Shown piece by piece: positions 7,944 through 20,100 of a stretch of 49,040 nt of DNA. A program made the translations under genes and the position numbers. Position 1 is the stretch's first letter. Each line of letters opens with the position of its first letter. The notes beneath the pieces were generated by a model. It worked only from the letters and a program-made list of their open reading frames with translations. It made no database searches and was not told the DNA's origin. Location: NCBI GenBank assembly GCA_031264075.1, contig JAISEO010000078.1, positions 1 to 49,040 on the forward strand, read 5' to 3'. This DNA comes from Coriobacteriales bacterium (lineage in GTDB: Bacteria; Actinomycetota; Coriobacteriia; Coriobacteriales; UBA8131).

Positions 7944-9482
7944 CTATTTGGCTATGTCCTCGGCCCGGCTCTCCCTGATGACGAGCACCTTTACCTGGCC
8001 CGGATACTGCATCTCGCCCTCTATCTGCTTGGCGATGTCATGTGCCAGCACCTTGGCCTCGTCGTCGTTTATCTTGGAGGGCTCCACCATCACGCGAATC
8101 TCGCGGCCCGCCTGCATCGCAAAGGTCTTCTCGACACCTTCATGGGCATTGGCAATGCTCTCCAACTGTTCCAGACGCTTGATGTAGCTCTCGACACTCT
8201 CGCGGCGGGCACCGGGGCGTGCGGCGGAGACGGCGTCTGCGGCCTGGATGAGCACGGCCAGCACCGTGGTAGGCTCCACGTCGGCATGATGGGCCTCAAT
8301 GGCGTGCACAATATCGGCCTTCTCGCCAAAGCGACGGGCCAGGTCGGCCCCTATGATGGCGTGTGAGCCCTCGTTTTCGTGGTCGATGGCCTTGCCCAGG
8401 TCGTGCAGCAGTCCGGCCCGCTTTGCCCGCACAGGGTCAAGCCCCAACTCCGAGGCCATGACGCCGGCAAGATAGGCAACCTCCAGACTGTGATTGAGGA
8501 CGTTCTGGCCAAACGACGTACGGTAACGCAGCCGGCCCAGCGTTTTTATCAGTTCGGGATGAATATCCAGGACACCGGTGTCAAAGGCTGCGGCCTCGCC
8601 GGCTTCCTGCACCTCGCGCTCCACGAGTTTGGTTGCCTTGTTATACATATCCTCAATGCGCGCAGGGTGGATGCGACCGTCGGCAATGAGGTTTTCCAGC
8701 GCTATGCGGCCAATCTCGCGGCGCACCGGATCAAAACTCGATACCGTCACCGTCTCCGGGGTGTCGTCAATGATGAGGTTGATGCCGGTTATCTGCTCGA
8801 AGGTACGGATATTGCGGCCCTCTTTGCCGATGATGCGGCCCTTGACGTCGTCGGAGGGGATGGTGACGGAGGACACCGTGTGCTCGGCGGCGTGGTCGGC
8901 GGCGACCCGCTGGATTGCGAGCGAGAGTATCTCGCGCGACTTCTTGTCGGCCTCGTTGCGTATCTGCTGTTCGCTCTCGCGGATGATGGCGGCAGCCTCA
9001 TGCGTTACCTCGTTCTTGACGCTGTCCAGGAGTGCCTCCTGGGCCTGGCTTTCGTTCATGTTGGCGATGCGTTGGAGTTCTGTGTTTGCGTCTTCCAGAG
9101 CTGCGGTGAGGTCGCGATCCTTCTTCTCAACCTGGCCTGCCATTGAAGATATCTGATGCTCGCGTGAGTCCAGACTATCGGCACGCTTGTCGAGGTTCTC
9201 CTCGCGCTGGATGAGCCGGTTTTCGAGGATCTTGACCTCCTTGCGGCGCTCGGCAGCGTCTTTCTCGGCCTCCTGCTTGAGTTGATAGGCAGCATCCTTG
9301 GCCTCTGCCCTGGCCTCGCGCTTGATAATGTCAGCCTGTTTCTCCGCGTCACTCTGGATTTGTTCCGCGCTATCGGCGGCCTGCTTCGCCGCGCTCTTGA
9401 GCACATACCGTGCCAGAACAAAGCCAACGCCTGCGCCAACAAGCAGCGCGACTATCACGCCAATAATTGTTTCGATTCCCAT
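7944..9482 (-). CDS. rny: Ribonuclease Y
   Basis: A 512-aa RNase Y, the membrane-tethered endoribonuclease that starts mRNA decay in many Gram-positive bacteria. One N-terminal membrane helix ([19 protein letters not shown]) is followed by a long coiled coil to about residue 190. Then comes a KH domain ([17 protein letters not shown]) near residue 212 and an HD domain with [15 protein letters not shown] near residue 345. Length and order match the family (about 520 aa). The ATG at 9482 has GAGGTG seven bases upstream. The gene is preceded by a leader of about 195 nt carrying an intrinsic terminator, so its expression is probably attenuated. Confidence 0.97.
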   Translation of the reverse strand: MGIETIIGVIVALLVGAGVGFVLARYVLKSAAKQAADSAEQIQSDAEKQADIIKREARAEAKDAAYQLKQEAEKDAAERRKEVKILENRLIQREENLDKRADSLDSREHQISSMAGQVEKKDRDLTAALEDANTELQRIANMNESQAQEALLDSVKNEVTHEAAAIIRESEQQIRNEADKKSREILSLAIQRVAADHAAEHTVSSVTIPSDDVKGRIIGKEGRNIRTFEQITGINLIIDDTPETVTVSSFDPVRREIGRIALENLIADGRIHPARIEDMYNKATKLVEREVQEAGEAAAFDTGVLDIHPELIKTLGRLRYRTSFGQNVLNHSLEVAYLAGVMASELGLDPVRAKRAGLLHDLGKAIDHENEGSHAIIGADLARRFGEKADIVHAIEAHHADVEPTTVLAVLIQAADAVSAARPGARRESVESYIKRLEQLESIANAHEGVEKTFAMQAGREIRVMVEPSKINDDEAKVLAHDIAKQIEGEMQYPGQVKVLVIRESRAEDIAK

Positions 9483-9554
9483 GTCTTACACCTCTTCTGT
9501 GTTTTACTGTTCAAGTTGTTTCAAGTCGTTTGAGATGCGGCAGGCGGCCCAATC

Positions 9555-9577
9555 AAAAAAGCCGGAACGCATCCGGC
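9555..9577 (-). terminator. Intrinsic terminator inside the rny leader
   Basis: On the minus strand GCCGGA-TGCGT-TCCGGC is followed directly by TTTTTT. It lies 73-95 bases upstream of the rny start and downstream of a promoter at 9683-9712. It therefore either ends a small leader RNA of about 120 nt or acts as an attenuator. Confidence 0.75.
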
Positions 9578-9676
9578 ATGATGATCACAAGCTCATGATA
9601 GCCCGGGCCAGGCCGCCCAAAAGCAGCCACCCGGTATGTAATATCAAAACGCATAAGCGATAAGATCAAAATGCCT
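9578..9676 (-). ncRNA. Leader RNA / candidate cis-regulatory element upstream of rny
   Basis: From a predicted start near 9676 to the terminator at 9555 runs a non-coding leader. It contains a CCGGG...CCCGG pairing near 9612-9650 and a further ATCA...TGAT pairing just before the terminator. A structured segment followed by a terminator upstream of a gene is the layout of a riboswitch or attenuator. I do not recognise a known class. Confidence 0.45.
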
Positions 9677-9682
9677 CTCTAC

Positions 9683-9712
9683 ATAGTAAGTTAGGACCGG
9701 GTCAAACGTCAA
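9683..9712 (-). promoter_or_regulatory. rny leader promoter
   Basis: On the minus strand TTGACG (9707-9712), an 18-base spacer, and TACTAT (9683-9688). This is the only good sigma-70 type match between rny and the plus-strand small-toxin-like locus upstream. Confidence 0.55.
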
Positions 9713-9758
9713 GGAAATCATTTTGGGAAGTGGTGTGGGTTTTAAGCGGGCGAAAGGC

Positions 9759-9764
9759 TATAGT
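9759..9764 (+). promoter_or_regulatory. Promoter -10 of small-toxin-like locus 1
   Basis: TATAGT on the plus strand, 8-9 bases before the 5' arm GGCAGCGTCTGCC at 9773. The equivalent position in locus 2 has TATAAT. Neither copy has a good -35. Confidence 0.4.
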
Positions 9765-9772
9765 ATCTTTAG

Positions 9773-10028
9773 GGCAGCGTCTGCCAGACGGGTACGCCTC
9801 CTTTGGGTCTTTTGGCCCGGAGAGGAGGTGATTACCTTTGGAGGCATTCAATCTCGTAGCACAGCTGGCGTCGATATTCACGGCGATGGTTGAGGTTGTG
9901 AGGATGGTGCGGAAGTTCTGGCGCAAGAAGATGCGTCGAGACGAAGAGAAGCGAGAACCGTAAGGCTCTCGCTTCCAAAAAGTCGAGGCGTACCCGTCGA
10001 CCCTACTAGATCTACGGCGGGCGCTGCC
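9773..10028 (+). promoter_or_regulatory. Fold-back RNA element of small-toxin-like locus 1
   Basis: The 5' and 3' ends of this segment are complementary. GACGGGTACGCCTC (9787-9800) matches GAGGCGTACCCGTC (9985-9998) over 14 bp. An outer arm at 9773-9785 pairs with 10016-10028 with two mismatches. Between them, CCTCC at 9798-9802 can pair with the SD GGAGG, and a second hairpin AAGCGAGA/TCTCGCTT (9949-9956 / 9967-9974) holds the stop codon in its loop. The same four elements are present in locus 2 at 40965-41220. A 5'-3' closed, SD-sequestering mRNA is characteristic of type I toxin messengers. Confidence 0.6.
9838..9963 (+). CDS. 41-aa hydrophobic/basic micro-protein (small-toxin-like, copy 1)
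   Basis: TTG start, 41 residues, stop at 9961-9963. AGGAGGTGAT, a near-perfect anti-16S match, ends 5 bases before the start. The first half is hydrophobic (AFNLVAQLASIFTAMVEVV) and the tail is strongly basic with paired Trp/Arg-Lys (FWRKKMRRDEEKREP). This is the usual composition of type I membrane toxins. Copy 2 at 41030-41155 has the same codon count with no insertions or deletions. Identical blocks include LASIF and WRK. The two ORFs differ at 44 bases, spread 17/12/15 over codon positions, so the codon pattern alone does not prove coding. No database family is claimed. Confidence 0.55.
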   Translation: MEAFNLVAQLASIFTAMVEVVRMVRKFWRKKMRRDEEKREP

Positions 10029-10035
10029 TTCAACC

Positions 10036-10065
10036 ATAATACCACGCTTGGCAGGAAATGCGCAA
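10036..10065 (-). promoter_or_regulatory. Antisense promoter opposing small-toxin-like locus 1
   Basis: On the minus strand TTGCGC (10060-10065), 18 bases, and TATTAT (10036-10041) preceded by TGG, an extended -10. It would start an RNA near 10029, at the very end of the fold-back element, running antisense through the micro-ORF. The same promoter is conserved at 41228-41257. This makes a cis-antisense antitoxin RNA plausible. A minus-strand ORF beginning MVEGSARR is also open here in both copies. Confidence 0.55.
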
Positions 10066-10067
10066 GT

Positions 10068-11147
10068 CTAGGTCAACTCATCCACAAACTTTACTATTCT
10101 TGCGTTGCTGAAGGCCGGGTCGTTGAGGAGATCGTAGAAGGTGGTCTGGGGACGCTTACCGTCGTAGGCCTGGAGGAGGGGCTTGGTGGGGTCTTGCGGG
10201 TAATTGTGGGCCACCACGCCAAACTCGCCGCTTTTGAGGCGTACGAGGCAGGCTGTGGGATACGGGGCCACGATGTTTTGGAGGGCGTCCACTATGTCCG
10301 GGTCAAACTTGCGGTCGCTTTGCTGCTCCAGTACATCGAGGGCCGCTACCGGGTACATGGCCGCTCTGAAGGCACGCTTTGAGGTGAGCGCGTCGTACAC
10401 GTCACAGATGGCTATGATGCGCCCGAACAGCGAGATCTTCTTGCGGCGGAGCCCATTGGGATACCCGGTGCCGTCGTAGTTCTCGTGGTGCTGGAGTACG
10501 CCCTGGGTCATGGACGGCGTGAGGGCAAAGTTGCGTTCGAGGTATTCCGCGCCTCGCTGCACGTGCTCCTTGACCATCTCGAACTCCTCGTCGGTGAGCT
10601 TACCGGGGCGGCTTAAGAGCGAACCCGGCAGAAACACCGAGCCCACGTCATGAAACAGCGAGGCGATGCCCAGGTCCAGAAGCTGCTCGCGGGTTAGCCC
10701 CAGCCTCATGCCGATGCGCAGGGCCAGAATCATCGCCATCACCGCGTGAAAGTCCTCGTAGGCAGCGTAGGGCCGCGTGTCAAGGTAGTCAATCCTGGCA
10801 CCCTCGCGCTCCATGAGGGCCTCCAGCACCGGCTCCACTATGTCCAGCTGCTCGCGCCGGGGCACACAGTAGCTCAGCGTGGAGTCGTCGCGCACGTTTG
10901 CCATGATCTGCGCAACGCTGCTCACCGTGCCGTAATACAGGCCCTCATTGATAATGGGATCGGCCACTATCTTGTCGGTGCAGGGATCCAGGATGTAGGC
11001 TCCCGGATACCCTGCCTTCTTTATCTTCTCAATATCGCGGTTCGATAGTTTCTGCCCGTCCACGAAATTCTTGTTGCAACGCTCGTCAAAGAGGTTGCGG
11101 GCCAACAACATGCCCTTCGTCAAGCCCGCCTGTGATAGGTACCTCAT
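10068..11147 (-). CDS. HD-GYP-like phosphohydrolase domain protein
   Basis: A 359-aa protein with an HD-GYP-type domain, the family that hydrolyses cyclic di-GMP or related dinucleotides. Visible motifs are FHDVGSVFLP (near residue 165), HHENYDGTGYPNG (near 218) and ICDVYDALTSKRAFR (near 247). The usual HDxGK lysine is Ser, so metal or substrate handling may differ. The N-terminal 100 residues look like the HD-GYP-associated region. It begins 15 bases after the 3660-aa gene, making it the last gene of the large operon. Its presence suggests that the surface machine is tied to nucleotide second-messenger signalling. The SD is weak (GAGAG). Confidence 0.8.
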   Translation of the reverse strand: MRYLSQAGLTKGMLLARNLFDERCNKNFVDGQKLSNRDIEKIKKAGYPGAYILDPCTDKIVADPIINEGLYYGTVSSVAQIMANVRDDSTLSYCVPRREQLDIVEPVLEALMEREGARIDYLDTRPYAAYEDFHAVMAMILALRIGMRLGLTREQLLDLGIASLFHDVGSVFLPGSLLSRPGKLTDEEFEMVKEHVQRGAEYLERNFALTPSMTQGVLQHHENYDGTGYPNGLRRKKISLFGRIIAICDVYDALTSKRAFRAAMYPVAALDVLEQQSDRKFDPDIVDALQNIVAPYPTACLVRLKSGEFGVVAHNYPQDPTKPLLQAYDGKRPQTTFYDLLNDPAFSNARIVKFVDELT

Positions 11148-11162
11148 CTGGTTGGTTTCTCT

Positions 11163-14100
11163 CTATTTTCTACTCAGTTTACCGCGGCGCACAAACAGCA
11201 GCACCAGCAGAACGCCTATCGCGAGAAGCACGACGACAAGCGCGGGAATACCGGAACGGAGCATCGAGCCCAGCGGATCGTTGGCAGCAGCGCTGTTGGC
11301 CTCCTCGTTGGTGAGCAACTCCACCTCGAGGAGGTTCTCGCTGTCCATGGTTGCCATGGGCTCGGACTCGGAGCCGTTTAACAGGGCGTCCCTGTCATAG
11401 AGCTCGTAGAGGCCGCTAGCAAAGTTGAACATCGCTACCGTCCTGGTGGTCGTGGGTTTGGCGAGGTCGCCCGAGGCGAAGCCAGCACCGGTACCCGCCA
11501 CGTCACCGCCGCCCGAGCCGGTTGGGCTTGAGCCGCCGGCTACCGCAGCGGAGTCGTCGGCGTCATCGCCGCCGCTTGCCGTGCCTTCATTACCCATGGC
11601 CGTGCCGCCACCGGTGGCACCGTCAACAGGCTCCAGCACCTCACCGTCCACTATGGGCAGTTCGTTGGCCTCCGCGCCGCTGTCCGGCGAGACCGGTGTG
11701 CCGAGATTGGGCCCGATGTGGCCCTCGGCCAGCATGCCCTCCTCAACGGCGGCCTTGAAGGCCGTAAGATCGCGGTAGCCTGTGGCCAAGCCGGCCAGCC
11801 TGCTCACCACCTTCTCGCTGAAGAAGCGGCTCGTATAATCGGCAAAGTTCTCGTCGCCGGCGGCATCGGAGAGCTCCAGCGCGCTGCCGCTCAGGTAGTT
11901 GAAGGCCACCACTTTACCGTTGCTGTAGCGCACCATGACGAGCGGCTCGCTCGTACGGAGGTTGTTGCTCATCTCGGCGACGTCACTGGCGGAGAAGTTC
12001 TCCGGATAGGCCAGCGCCGCCTGGGTGTCCACGATGGTGCCCTCGCTGTCGAGGAAGCTGAGATAGCTTTCCTCACCGCTCTGTCCGGCCAATACCGCGT
12101 CGGCTACGACGGGCAGCTCGGGGTCAACCGGGAAGAGCGTGTCATCCCTGACAAGGATGCGCATGGGCTGCACGGTGCCGCCGCCCACGACGGTGTAGCT
12201 CTTGAAGGTTTGAACATCTACGCCACCGGTGCTCCCGGTGAAGAGCGGCACGGGGCTCGCCTCCGCCAGGGCCAGCTCGCCTACGTGGCGGGCGATGGTG
12301 CCGGTCTCCAGGTTATAGACCACGCCGCCCTCCGCCAGGGCCTCACCATTCTGCAGGTGCAGGTAGGTGCCGGGCAGGAGTCCGTTTGCCGAACTCTGCA
12401 CGCCCGAGGCCGTCACGTGGTAGAGCGTCGTGCCCTCCACCATGACCGAACGGCGCATGCCCACCGGGTCTATCTCAAAGCTGGTGAGCGTGCCTTCCTG
12501 CTCCACCAGCACCGTGAGCGGTGTGGCAAAGTCGTAGGTGAAGGTGTAGGTGCGCGCATCCTGCTCCGCGGAGAAGAGCACGTCCTCGTTGCTGTAGTTG
12601 AGCTCGCGTGGTTCGTCGCTGCCCGCAGAGGCAGTCCCCGAGCCAGCGGCCCCTTCGTCCTCGGCACCGCTCGCTGCGCTCGCAGCGTCGCCGATGCTCA
12701 CAGCATCGCCCTCGGCCTGGGCGGCCTGGGCGGCCTCTCCAGCGTCCTGATAATCCGCCAGCGTGCCGGGCAGGATGACAAAGCTGGTGTAGGGCTCAAC
12801 CGACGGGAACTCCAGATTGAACTGGTCGGCACCCACGGCGTAGGCATCGACTGTGGCCTCGCCCTCGACGATGGCAGAGAAGCCGAGTGACATGGTACCC
12901 ATGCCGTTGGGCACATAGTCGGGTATGCGGAAGCCGCCGCCAAAGGCCGCTATGCCAATGGCCGTAGAGGTGAGGTTACTGTTGGTAGCGGGACCATTGG
13001 GGTAGGCGCTCGGCACATACGCGTTGCTGCTGTTGGTGGCGCCGGGGATGCCGCTGCCGTTGCCCTCACTGAAGGGGCTCTGGAGGGTGTCCCGCAGGGG
13101 ATAGGGCAGGTAGTTGTTTGCGAAGCTGTTGCCGGTAGCGCCCACCCGGCCATAGTAGAAGGTATAGTCGCCGTAGTCGCGCGTGGCGCTGTAGTAGCCG
13201 GAGTTGTCGTAATTCTGGCCAAAGCGGAATATCCAGTTGAGCCGCGGGACGGTATAGTTGGTGGTGCCCGGAGTGTCCCACGCGAGCCTATAGTGGTTGG
13301 AGTTGTAGACCAGGGTACCGGAGAGGGCATTCCAGGCTGGAGAGCGGTTGATGGGATCGTAGGTATTGCCGACGATGGTGGCATTATCCCGCTTGGGATA
13401 GTCCATGGTCCCGCCGCTCGAAGCAAAGTTATAGAAGGGCACGCGGTAGTCGTCGGCCGAAGGATTGGTCTGCTGGCCTATGTCCCCGGAGCCGTTGTAA
13501 TACATGGCCTTCTCGTACACGCCGGTCGCCGTGGTCTTGTTGGTCTGGGCCAGGGTGGTGGCGTCGGTCGTCGTGCTCGCAATAGTGAGTGTGGAGGACC
13601 CGAGCACGCGGTTGAAGATGGGCAGGATGGGATGCAGCATGACACCGGTCCAGACACCATCCTTGTCAAGCTCCTGCCGGTCGCTGGTATAGCCCGGACC
13701 CAGGTTCCAGACGAGATCGGCGTTGGGACCGGTGGTGGCGGTGACGCTGCCAAGCATATGGCAGGCACCGTTCATCATGTTGTTGCCGCGTATGGCGCCG
13801 GAGATGAGGGGATAGAGTTCGCCACCAGTCTCATAATTTGCGCCAAGCGTGACATTGCCGCCAGTGTAGCCGACGATGCCGCCTACCCAGTTGGCACCCG
13901 TGACCTTACCAGAGAAGATGGAACAGACAACCCTGCCGGTGTTAGAGCCATATAACGGCTGCGAACTCACCAGATAGCCAACGATGCCGCCCACATAGTT
14001 GCCCGTGGCATTTATGGTGGCGTCACTGATGCAGTAGGCCATGGCCCGATATTGATTCCGGCCAAAAATGCCGCCCACATGGTTGTTGCCATAGATGGTG

Positions 14101-17100
14101 CAGTTCTTGCTGTAGAGCCGCACCCGGCTCTCGCTGTTGCTGTTATGGATGCCGGTAATGCCGCCCACATAGCTCGTCGTCGTGCTGCCGATGGTGCAGT
14201 CCACCACACCACTGTTGCTCACGCGGCCATCGCCGGTAATGCCGCCCATGTAGTTGGCCGTGCCGCTTACCTTGGCAAGACCGGTGTGGGTCGTATAGAG
14301 ATCGTCGTAGATGGACGAGATAACCGAGTTGCGAACGTAGGCATAGTAGCCGTAGCCATAAACGCCCACCGCCCCGCCCACGTAGGACGGGCCAAAGACC
14401 TTGGCGTTGTTGACCAGCAGATAGTAGTGGTAGTTGCCGTTGCCGCCCGAGATGCCACCGACTCGTTCGCCCCGGCCAATGACCGTAATGTCGCTGACAC
14501 TGATGGCACCGGATCCGATGTTGAAGTTGGTGCCGGAGAGACGCTCAGCAAAACCAAAGATGCCGCCGGTGTAGCTACTGGCGCCATAGACCGTAACGTG
14601 GGAGACCTGGTTGTTGCTGTTGACACCCGAGGTGTTCTGCGACCCCGTGCTGCGGCCCACCAATGAGCCGGTATAAGTGCTGCTGCCGTAGACAGTGATG
14701 TAGCTGCCAACGCCACCCGTGATATAACCACGTTCCAGATATCCGGCAATGGCACCAACCTGAGAGCCGCCCCGGACAAAGTTGGGGTTGGAGGTGTGGG
14801 TGCCGTCAACCAGGCCGTCATAGTTGCCGTCCTGGGTCTCGTTCTCGCCCGGCCAGGTGCCCGCGGGCACATTGACCTTGGCGTTGGTGATGATGGTGTC
14901 GAGGCCGTAGCCCACAAAGCCGCCGGTATAAGTGCCGGTGGCACGAATGTTGAGGCCTTCGAGGGTAATATTCGAGATCCTGCCCTTCATCCAGCCGATG
15001 AGGCCGTTATAACTGCCGCCACCGGCGCTGAGCTTAAAGTTCTTGACATCGATATTGCTCGCATCGCCCTGGAGCATGCCGATGACGCCGTTGTAGGAGC
15101 CGCCCGTGGTGGTGATACTGACGTTCTCAAAGTCGACGTTATTGATGCCGCCCCGGATCATCTTGATGAGAGACCTGCCACCATTGGAAAAGTTCAGGCG
15201 CAGGTTTTTCAGGGCCGCGGTGTTCGAGGCAGTACCGTTCAGACGATTGATGACCAGCTCGGTCCTGATATCAGCCGGATTCTCATCGCTGAGTTTCTCG
15301 AAGTCAATCGGACCACTGAGGGTAAAGTTCTCCGCGGTGTAGCCGTGAACAGCCATGGCGTTCTGCCAGGCATTGATGTCCGCGATACTCAGGGAGGGAA
15401 CCGGGTTGGGGCTATTGAAGACGATCTGGCCCTGGATGGGTATCTCGCGATAGTTATCGTCTACCACAAGGGCAGTGATGCGATAACTGTCTACATAACG
15501 TGCCAGTTCTTCTCCTGAATATCCCTCTATCGCTGCATCCCAGAAGGTAAAGTCTATCTTCGTCGTCTCGTCATCCTCGTAGGCAAAGCTGAAGTGCTGT
15601 TCGTAGGTCTTTCCGTAGACCTGGGGGTCCATGCCCGGAATGATATTCATGTACTCTACTTTTACGCCCTTGATGTTGGGGCCCATGCCCGCGGTATGGT
15701 AGACCCTCAGCTGAGTCATGTAACGTGAGCCCAGGCCTCCGGCAGAGGTATACGCGGTGTCCAGGACATCCACGCGATAATCGGGCAGGCCGAGCAGCAC
15801 CGGGCTCTGGTAGGGCAGGAGGGTACCGGTGGTGGAGAGCAGCAGGGGCAGGTACTCGTTGGCAATACCGCCGCTCATGGCGAGCGTACTTGTGCCATCG
15901 CTTACGGCGTTGTACTCAAAGCCGTTGCCAAAGCCTATCTGCATCATCCAGGTCTGGCGGTTCTTGAGGTCGTCGAGGGTGAGCAGGCGGGTGCCGTCCG
16001 TTTCGGCCGTATCGGTGCTGGGCGCGTTCTTGTCATAGAGCTTGCCGTTGACGAGCTGGGTGTCCCAGGCAAAGGCATCAGGTATGGCCCCTTCGGTGCC
16101 CGAACTGCTGCCGCCGGCGTTGCCGATGAAGCGGCGCACCGGACGCTGCTGATTGCTGTTGGCATACTCGAGCGAACTGGAGACGTTGCCCACCACGAGG
16201 CCGCTCATGGGCACGAGGTTGACCGGGGCCGTGCCTCCGGTGGAGCCAAAGACGCCGCCCACACCGTTGGAACTGGACATGATGTCCACATTGGCCCAGA
16301 AGTGCTGGACTATCTGGGCGCCGTTCATGACGCCGATGATCCCGCCTATATAGGCGTTCTGCAGCGACTCGATACTGCCCTCGGCATAGACGTTCTGCAC
16401 CTCGCCGCTGTACAGTTGGCCGATGAGCCCGCCGACACCCGTGGCCGTCGTGGAGTAGCTGAGTGTTGTCTTGAGCCCGGCAACATAGCAGTTGGATATG
16501 TAGGTGGCGTCAGCGGCATAGCCCACGAGGCCCCCGCTGTAGAAGCTGATGTCGGCGTCCTCTATCTCGATATTGTTGACGGAACAGTTGGTTATCGTGG
16601 CATAACGCGCCACGCCCACGAGGCCCGCTGCAAGATAGTAGCTCTTGAGGTAGGCATCGGCGATGTGTACGTTGTCAAGCTTGGCTCCCGACACCGTGCG
16701 CCCGACAAAGGCCACCGAGGAGTAATCATTTGCTACGGTACTGCTGGAGGTGATGCGCATTTTTTTTACCAGCAGGTTGGAGATAGTACCGCCGAGCGCC
16801 GGAACGATAAAGCCGTTGTAGGCGGCCATGTTCTCCATCTCGGGCAGTATTATCTCGTGCGTGCCTATGAGCTCGTAGTTCTCGTCGTAGATGCCGCCGT
16901 CCAAACGCCCGGTAAAGGGCTGGCTGTCTGTGCCCACATAGATATCGGAGACGGCCCGCTGGCTCAGGTCGATGTTTGCCTTGAGGCGATAGTTAGCGGA
17001 GAGATTCCTGGTGCCGGCGTTAAGTTGGGCAACCCATTCGTCTGCGCTCGTTATCTTCATAAAGAACTCGGCGTTCAACCATTTGGTGGCATCGTAGATG

Positions 17101-20100
17101 GTCTGGGCCGTACTGGAGTTGATGGGCACATAGGTAAAGCTCAGACTCTGGTACGACGACTTGAACTGCGAGGGGCTCGAGACCTTGAAGCGCTTGTAGG
17201 ATATCTCGGTCTCACTCACGTTGGTCTGCTCGCCGAGGGACTCCACCTTGCCGATGCCGTCAAAGCTTATCGTGCGGATGATGTAGTACATCGGGTTGCG
17301 GAAGGTGGCCAGAACGATGGCGTAGTCCTCGTACTGCTGCTCAACCATCACGGAGGAGAGCGCAACGGACGAGGCGCTCGTGTAGTCCGGCATGGGCAGA
17401 TAGGGTTGCTTGGGCATGCAGTAAGGCCAGACCAGCTGCGGGTAGAAGCCGCCCGACACCATCTTCTCGGCGTTGAAGGCACTGCCGAGCAGATCGCGCT
17501 GCCAGATATAGTCGCGCAGGGAGTCGAGCCCGAGCTTTGAGTTGCCCACCGTGGTGTAGGTGGTGTTCTCCTCGCGCAGGTAGTAGTAGGCCTGGGTTCT
17601 GGTGGCTACCGCCGTGCTGCCTATGGCCGGTCCCTGGTTCCTGGCGCCGAGGAGAATGCCGTCAAAGAGAACCTTACCGCCCTGGCTGCCCTGTGCGGTA
17701 ACACCGGAGCTGTAACTATCGGAGACCTGGCCGTTGTCGTTGCGGCCGAGCACGGCACCTATGGTAGCGGCGTTCGTCCCTCGGTTCGTGGCTCCGTTGG
17801 AGTTGACGATGACGTCTATGTCTATCAGCGAGAAGACACTGTAGATACGGCCCGTGGCACTGTTGTTACCGGCGATACCGCCGATGTACTGGCTCGTGAA
17901 GCTCTGTTCCTCCGCGCCGGACACCACCGGCACGCGAATCTTCTTGCCGTTTTCTGAATAGACATAGCCGTCGCGTATGATGCCGGCGTTGCTGTAGGAC
18001 ACCGCCCCAAAATGCGACCGCACCGAGATGTCATCCAGCAGGTTGACGGCAAAGCCCTCGATGATGCCCGTAGTGTTGTTGTAGTCGGCGATGACACCGG
18101 CATCGTAGTTGTAGCAGACGCTCCAGCTCAGGACATTGGCCTGGATGTTGGTGAGTCGGCCCGAGTTGCTGGCTATCATCCCGTTGCGGGTGGTGGGGTC
18201 AACACCGGAGAAGTTCAGATTGTAGACCATGTTCTTGATGACGCCGCGGGGCCCCACACTCTCCATGAAGCGGCGCATCGGGTTGGTGGAATAGGGCTGG
18301 GTAATATAGGTCATGTCCAGACTGTGACCCTGGAAGTCCAGGGTGCCCCGGAACTCGCGGCCGCTGCCGCTCCAGTTGCTATTGTAGTTCTGGTTGTAGT
18401 TGAGATCCGCGATAACCAGGTAGCGGGCCTCACAGCCACCCTGTTTCAGCCCGGACTCGAGATCGATAGGCGCCCACACCGGCAGGTTGCTCTGGAAGGC
18501 ACTCTCGTTGGGGCTGGGCTCCAGGAGCCGCAGATCCTCGGCCGGGGTATAGGTTTCGGCCAGCGTGGGGTTGTAATGATTTGAGCCCGCATCATTGTAG
18601 TACTGTTGGGCGTAGTTGACACCCAGGAGGATCATCGGGCCGTTCGTGTCAAACTCCAGCTGGTCGAGCATGATCCAGGAGGTGTTGTCGTTGATGAGAA
18701 CCCACAGCTCCACGCGATACTCATAGTAGTAGTCGAGCGCATCGGTGGTCCGGAGTCCCTCATATTGGAGCGGCGGAGTGTTGCCGAGATCGGGAAGAAC
18801 CTCGCGCCGCTCGCCAGCGGGAACCTCGCCGTTGGCAGGGAAGTTCTTCTCGTCGAGCTGATACTCACCATAGCCCGGACGCTTGTAGAAGCGCAGCGTA
18901 TAGCTGTGGTTATTCTCCAGATCGTTGCCATTGTCATTGATGGCGGCTTCGATGGACGTGGCAAGACGCTCGGAGTCGCCGGTGATGGAGTCCATGCCCA
19001 CGAGGTTGAGCCTGCCGCTCAGGGAGTCAACGGTTCTGACGTAGTAGCATTGTTCATCCCTGCCCAGTTGGGGCTGGTTTACGAGCGTGTCCTCACGGGG
19101 AAGCAGCGGCACATTGGTCCGATAGGTGCTGTTGTCAAAACCGATGTTGTATTCCGAGGCAATGTACTCGATCTTGAAGAGGTGTTTTGGATTCAGATCG
19201 CGCAGGATGATGTCTACCGGCCCTACTTCGTCCCTGTTGGCATCGGTGGTGGCGGTGATGGTTTCCAGGGCCACTATCTTGCTCGTTTGGTTGGGCGCGA
19301 GTGCCGTGTAGTCGGGATCCTCCGCAAGCACGTCGGAGCCGGGAACCAAGAGCTCTCCCATGTCGGTGATGCGTACCGTCACGCGTCCGCCTACGATGGC
19401 CTCGTCCGGATCGTCCACGAAGGTCTTAAAGATGTACAGGCTGTCGGTAAAGCCCATCAGGCCACCGTCGGGTAGCACGGCCACGGGCGTCTTGCGCAAC
19501 GTCCTGAAGCCGCTCAGGCTGTTGGTGACGTTGATGTCGTAGACATCCTCAACAATACGGATCTGCGCCTTGTTGTCCAGGCTGTACTCAGTCTTGGATT
19601 CAAGCGGTACATCGCTCCCAAAGGCCAGGACGGCCGGTGTGAGCGTCAGATCGCCGCTGAGAAGCTTATCCCACATCGTGGGGTCAATGTCATCGCGGAC
19701 GAAGGTGAAGGTCTCCACGATCTCACGGCTAAGATCTTCCGTACGATAGATGCCGATGCTGACGCTGTCCAGGAGTTCCAGGAGGTTGTTGGACGTGCGA
19801 TTGGTATTGACAACGGAGTCGATGGTGGCCGCTGAGGACGAGGGATTGGGCGGGTCGGTATCGCGCAGAAGCGGCTCCAAGGCGCTGTCAAGGAGCAGAT
19901 CTCCCAAGGAGTTGAGGCTCGGGGTTCTGAGCAGCACAGAACCCAGAACTATCTCGTACTGTGGGCCGTTTTTATCGTCGATGTCATAGTCGCCAATGAC
20001 CTGCACCCGATAGGAGGTCTCGGGCTTGAGGCCGGTTATCTCGATGCTGCCATCCAGCGGAAAGTCTACGGCACGATCGTATTGCTTTGCGTCGCCTGCC

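Noticed and set aside
9702-10037. Minus-strand ORF of 111 aa over small-toxin-like locus 1 (and the 95-aa equivalent in locus 2) starting MVEGSARR
   Set aside because: Its ATG overlaps the antisense -10, so it could not be translated from that start; no SD; composition is unlike a normal protein. Kept as a caveat because it is open in both copies.
13066-14944. Long open frames opposite and within the 3660-aa gene
   Set aside because: They are GC-skew shadows of GLUG-repeat codons, with no SD and no recognisable family.
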